A stretch of 24,867 nucleotides of DNA from Micavibrio sp. UBA1664 (GTDB lineage Bacteria > Pseudomonadota > Alphaproteobacteria > Micavibrionales > UBA1664): positions 1-24,867 of the forward strand of contig DCKW01000060.1 in assembly GCA_002320485.1 (NCBI GenBank), given 5' to 3'. The position numbers were made by a program, and so were the translations under genes. Shown here in pieces: positions 22,786-24,867 of this stretch. Numbering within the stretch: position 1 is the first letter of the stretch; every line of letters starts with the position of its first letter. The notes under the pieces are model-generated. The model worked only from the letters and a program-made list of their open reading frames with translations, ran no database searches and was not told the DNA's origin.

Positions 22786-24198
22786 ATGGCAAAAGCGGCA
22801 AAAGCAAATTATATCTGTCAATCCTGCGGCAGCGTTTATCCACGATGGATCGGGAAATGCGAGTCGTGCGGCGAATGGAATACAATCACCGAGGAGCGGG
22901 TTGAGGCCGCACCGAAAGGCTTGGGAACAGCCAAAAAAGGCAATGTGATCCGCTTTGAGGATTTAAAGGCCGAAAGCCCCGACTTACCTCGGGCTGTATC
23001 AGGCATTGGTGAGTTTGACCGCGTAACTGGCGGCGGACTTGTTCCCGGATCAGCCGTGTTAATTGGCGGTGACCCGGGCATCGGTAAGTCAACGATCCTG
23101 CTACAACTCGTCTGTACGCTTGCCAATAAAAATACAAAATGCGCCTATATTTCCGGTGAGGAAGCAGTTGATCAGGTGAGAATGCGTGCCAAGCGCCTCG
23201 GGCTGGCTAACTCCCCTGTCGATCTGGCCTCTGCCACAAATGTTCGTGATATTGTAACCTCCATGAGCGATGCTATGGGCAGCAAAGCCTATGATGTGAT
23301 GGTGATCGATTCAATCCAGACAATGTATGTCGATACGGTCGATTCAGCCCCAGGAACGGTAACGCAAGTGCGTACCGCAACACAGGAATTAATCCGCAAT
23401 GCCAAACGCCTTGGCGTAACATTATTGATCGTTGGGCACGTTACAAAAGAAGGGGCCATTGCAGGGCCGCGCGTTCTTGAACATATGGTGGATACGGTGC
23501 TTTATTTTGAAGGCGACCGCGGACATCAATTCCGTATTTTACGCGGTGTAAAAAACCGGTTTGGCCCCACGGACGAAATCGGAGTGTTCGAAATGGCGGG
23601 CGCAGGTCTGATAGAGGTTCAAAATCCGTCGGCTTTATTCCTGTCCGAGCGGGCGGATAATGTCCCGGGCTCCGCCGTATTGGCAGGTCTGGAAGGGTCC
23701 CGCCCCGTACTGGTCGAGATTCAGGCGCTGGTCGCCCCGACATCCTATTCCACGCCCAAACGTGCTGTTGTCGGATGGGATTCCAACCGCCTGTCCATGA
23801 TTTTGGCAGTGTTAGAAGCGCGATGCGGGGTAATGATGAGCGGGCAGGACGTATATTTGAATGTTGCAGGCGGCCTTCGCATTACCGAGCCGGCCGCCGA
23901 TTTGGCGGTAGCCACGGCATTAATCAGCGCGTTAAGTGGTGATCCCGTTCCCAAAGATACGGTTATTATGGGCGAAATCGGATTGGCAGGGGAAATCCGC
24001 CATGTACCGCAACCCGATCTGCGTTTGAAAGAGGCCGCCAAACTCGGCTTTAAATCGGCCTTTGTTCCTAAACCGGCAAAATCCAAAAATAACAAGGGTG
24101 CAAGCGATCATGGCATGACAGTCGAACATTTTGAACGATTGGAACAGGTCACGCGTTTATTCAAAAAAACGCCGTCACGTCATGAATATGAAGAGTGA
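22786..24198 (+). CDS. radA: DNA repair protein RadA (Sms)
   Basis: RecA-like ATPase and branch-migration helicase that helps process recombination intermediates. From the ATG at 22786 it has 470 residues. A C4 zinc finger (C-Q-S-C ... C-E-S-C) sits at about 10-30, Walker A G-D-P-G-I-G-K-S-T at about 94-102, the RadA signature K-N-R-F-G near 256-260, and a C-terminal Lon-protease-like domain (about 300-455) without an obvious protease role. The frame extends to a GTG at 22762, but M-A-K-x-x at 22786 is the usual RadA start. Neither start has a Shine-Dalgarno. It is divergent from cvpA. Confidence 0.96.
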   Translation: MAKAAKANYICQSCGSVYPRWIGKCESCGEWNTITEERVEAAPKGLGTAKKGNVIRFEDLKAESPDLPRAVSGIGEFDRVTGGGLVPGSAVLIGGDPGIGKSTILLQLVCTLANKNTKCAYISGEEAVDQVRMRAKRLGLANSPVDLASATNVRDIVTSMSDAMGSKAYDVMVIDSIQTMYVDTVDSAPGTVTQVRTATQELIRNAKRLGVTLLIVGHVTKEGAIAGPRVLEHMVDTVLYFEGDRGHQFRILRGVKNRFGPTDEIGVFEMAGAGLIEVQNPSALFLSERADNVPGSAVLAGLEGSRPVLVEIQALVAPTSYSTPKRAVVGWDSNRLSMILAVLEARCGVMMSGQDVYLNVAGGLRITEPAADLAVATALISALSGDPVPKDTVIMGEIGLAGEIRHVPQPDLRLKEAAKLGFKSAFVPKPAKSKNNKGASDHGMTVEHFERLEQVTRLFKKTPSRHEYEE

Positions 24199-24223
24199 TA
24201 TTTTTTTTCAAAAGGAAAGAGCA

Positions 24224-24697
24224 ATGAATTTTAAAACAATCGAGAAAGCGGTCATATGGGTTGTCGGCTTTCTGGCAGTATCCGCTTTCATCGGTCAGGT
24301 TACTTCTGCCAATATGGAGTGGTATGACACATTGCCCAAATCACCATTAAATCCACCGAAATGGGCGTTTCCGATTGCATGGACAAGCCTTTATATCCTT
24401 CTGGCCATCGCCGCGTCGCGCTTTTGGATGCAAAGAAACGATCCATATGGCAAAAATCATTTAACGCTATTTGTAATTTACATGCTGTTTAACTGGGCGT
24501 GGAGTTTTATTTTCTTTACTGGTCATCTGGTAACGCCGGGATTTATTTGGATTGTTATTTCGGATATTATACTCACCACTCTTATAATAATTTTATGGCG
24601 GCATGATAGGCGCATCGAAACCGCGTTAATCATCCCGACGTTGCTGTGGAGTTTTTTTGCGGCCTATCTCAACGGTTATATTGCTTTTAATTTATGA
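24224..24697 (+). CDS. tspO: TspO/MBR family membrane protein
   Basis: Five-helix membrane protein of the translocator/tryptophan-rich sensory protein family, which binds porphyrins and related ligands; in alphaproteobacteria it modulates tetrapyrrole or stress responses. The 157 residues contain the family pattern L-P-K-S-P-L-N-P-P-K-W-A-F-P-I-A-W (helix 1-2 loop), Y-I-L-L-A-I-A-A, then N-W-A-W-S-F-I-F-F and the ending L-W-S-F-F-A-A-Y-L-N-G. The ATG at 24224 is chosen over upstream in-frame starts inside radA because AGGAAAG precedes it at the right distance. It starts 25 bp after radA and may be in the same transcript. Confidence 0.9.
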   Translation: MNFKTIEKAVIWVVGFLAVSAFIGQVTSANMEWYDTLPKSPLNPPKWAFPIAWTSLYILLAIAASRFWMQRNDPYGKNHLTLFVIYMLFNWAWSFIFFTGHLVTPGFIWIVISDIILTTLIIILWRHDRRIETALIIPTLLWSFFAAYLNGYIAFNL

Positions 24698-24698
24698 T

Positions 24699-24867
24699 TT
24701 ATCGTAAGACAGAGGCCACAAAGTCGTCTTTATATAAATCCTCAACCGATAAAAATTCATAAGCCGTCCAGCCGAAGTCATTCGCACCCTGTACGACGGC
24801 AGGTGTGTCATCGAACAAAATTGGCGGGGGGTTTGGATTACCCAATAATCCATGAACATTTACGAAA
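24699..24867 (-). CDS. HAD-like hydrolase, 3' end only (runs off the window)
   Basis: The last 55 residues of a minus-strand gene whose start lies beyond the right edge. The sequence L-L-G-N-P-x-P-P-P-I-L-F-D-D-T-P-A-V-V-Q-G-A resembles the C-terminal motif IV region of HAD phosphatases, with an Asp pair (D-D) that would bind magnesium, and V-Q-G-A after it. It ends with D-D-F-V-A-S-V-L-R and TAA at 24699-24701. It is convergent with tspO, 1 bp away, and no hairpin terminator is seen. The family call is tentative because the catalytic N-terminus is not in view. Confidence 0.6.
   Translation of the reverse strand, partial: FVNVHGLLGNPNPPPILFDDTPAVVQGANDFGWTAYEFLSVEDLYKDDFVASVLR

Noticed and set aside
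1..24867. CRISPR array, rRNA gene, insertion sequence or toxin-antitoxin pair.
   Set aside because: No regularly spaced repeats, rRNA-like stretch, transposase or paired small toxin genes were seen in reading the window.

Overview
The window is most likely chromosomal DNA of an alphaproteobacterium of moderate GC. Evidence is the cmk-rpsA pair, the rmuC-def-fmt-truA cluster, and alphaproteobacterial-looking CvpA, Def and Der. A relative of Micavibrio is possible but is only my inference, from the fibre-type surface protein and the two K-G-N-V membrane proteins. All genes are called from translated reading frames and motifs; no database search was run.

Left edge (1-1316): the C-terminal part of a large serine recombinase, visibly more A+T-rich than its surroundings, runs straight into the 3' end of a complete minus-strand tRNA-Tyr(GUA). 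Its last ten codons and stop lie on the antisense of the tRNA. This looks like one boundary of an integrated element that continues left of the window. An in-frame TGA at 12-14 suggests the recombinase is broken.

Positions 1395-6794 (minus strand): an mlaC-like lipid-transport gene, then a two-gene surface module. The first gene of the module (998 residues) joins a pseudopilin-like N-terminus, tail-fibre-type repeats, an S74 intramolecular chaperone with S-D-x-R-x-K, a coiled coil and a C-terminal membrane helix. The second (584 residues) is a secreted protein with two LamG domains. Both carry the same short Cys-bounded module, five copies in all. This pair is the most unusual content of the window.

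Positions 6912-10628: acetoacetate-CoA ligase, a convergent Old Yellow Enzyme, and two tandem small lipoproteins that look like paralogues. Two similar hairpin terminators flank the lipoprotein pair.

Positions 10746-18749 (minus strand): housekeeping genes rpsA, cmk, truA, fmt, def and rmuC (translation, nucleotide metabolism, tRNA modification, N-terminal processing, genome stability). A membrane GGDEF-EAL protein sits among them; its GGDEF site is degenerate and its EAL site looks intact.

Positions 18768-24867: a second K-G-N-V membrane-anchored protein, der, a small unknown gene, an SDR oxidoreductase coupled to cvpA, radA, tspO, and the 3' end of a HAD-like hydrolase running off the right edge. 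No stretch above 300 bases lacks a gene.
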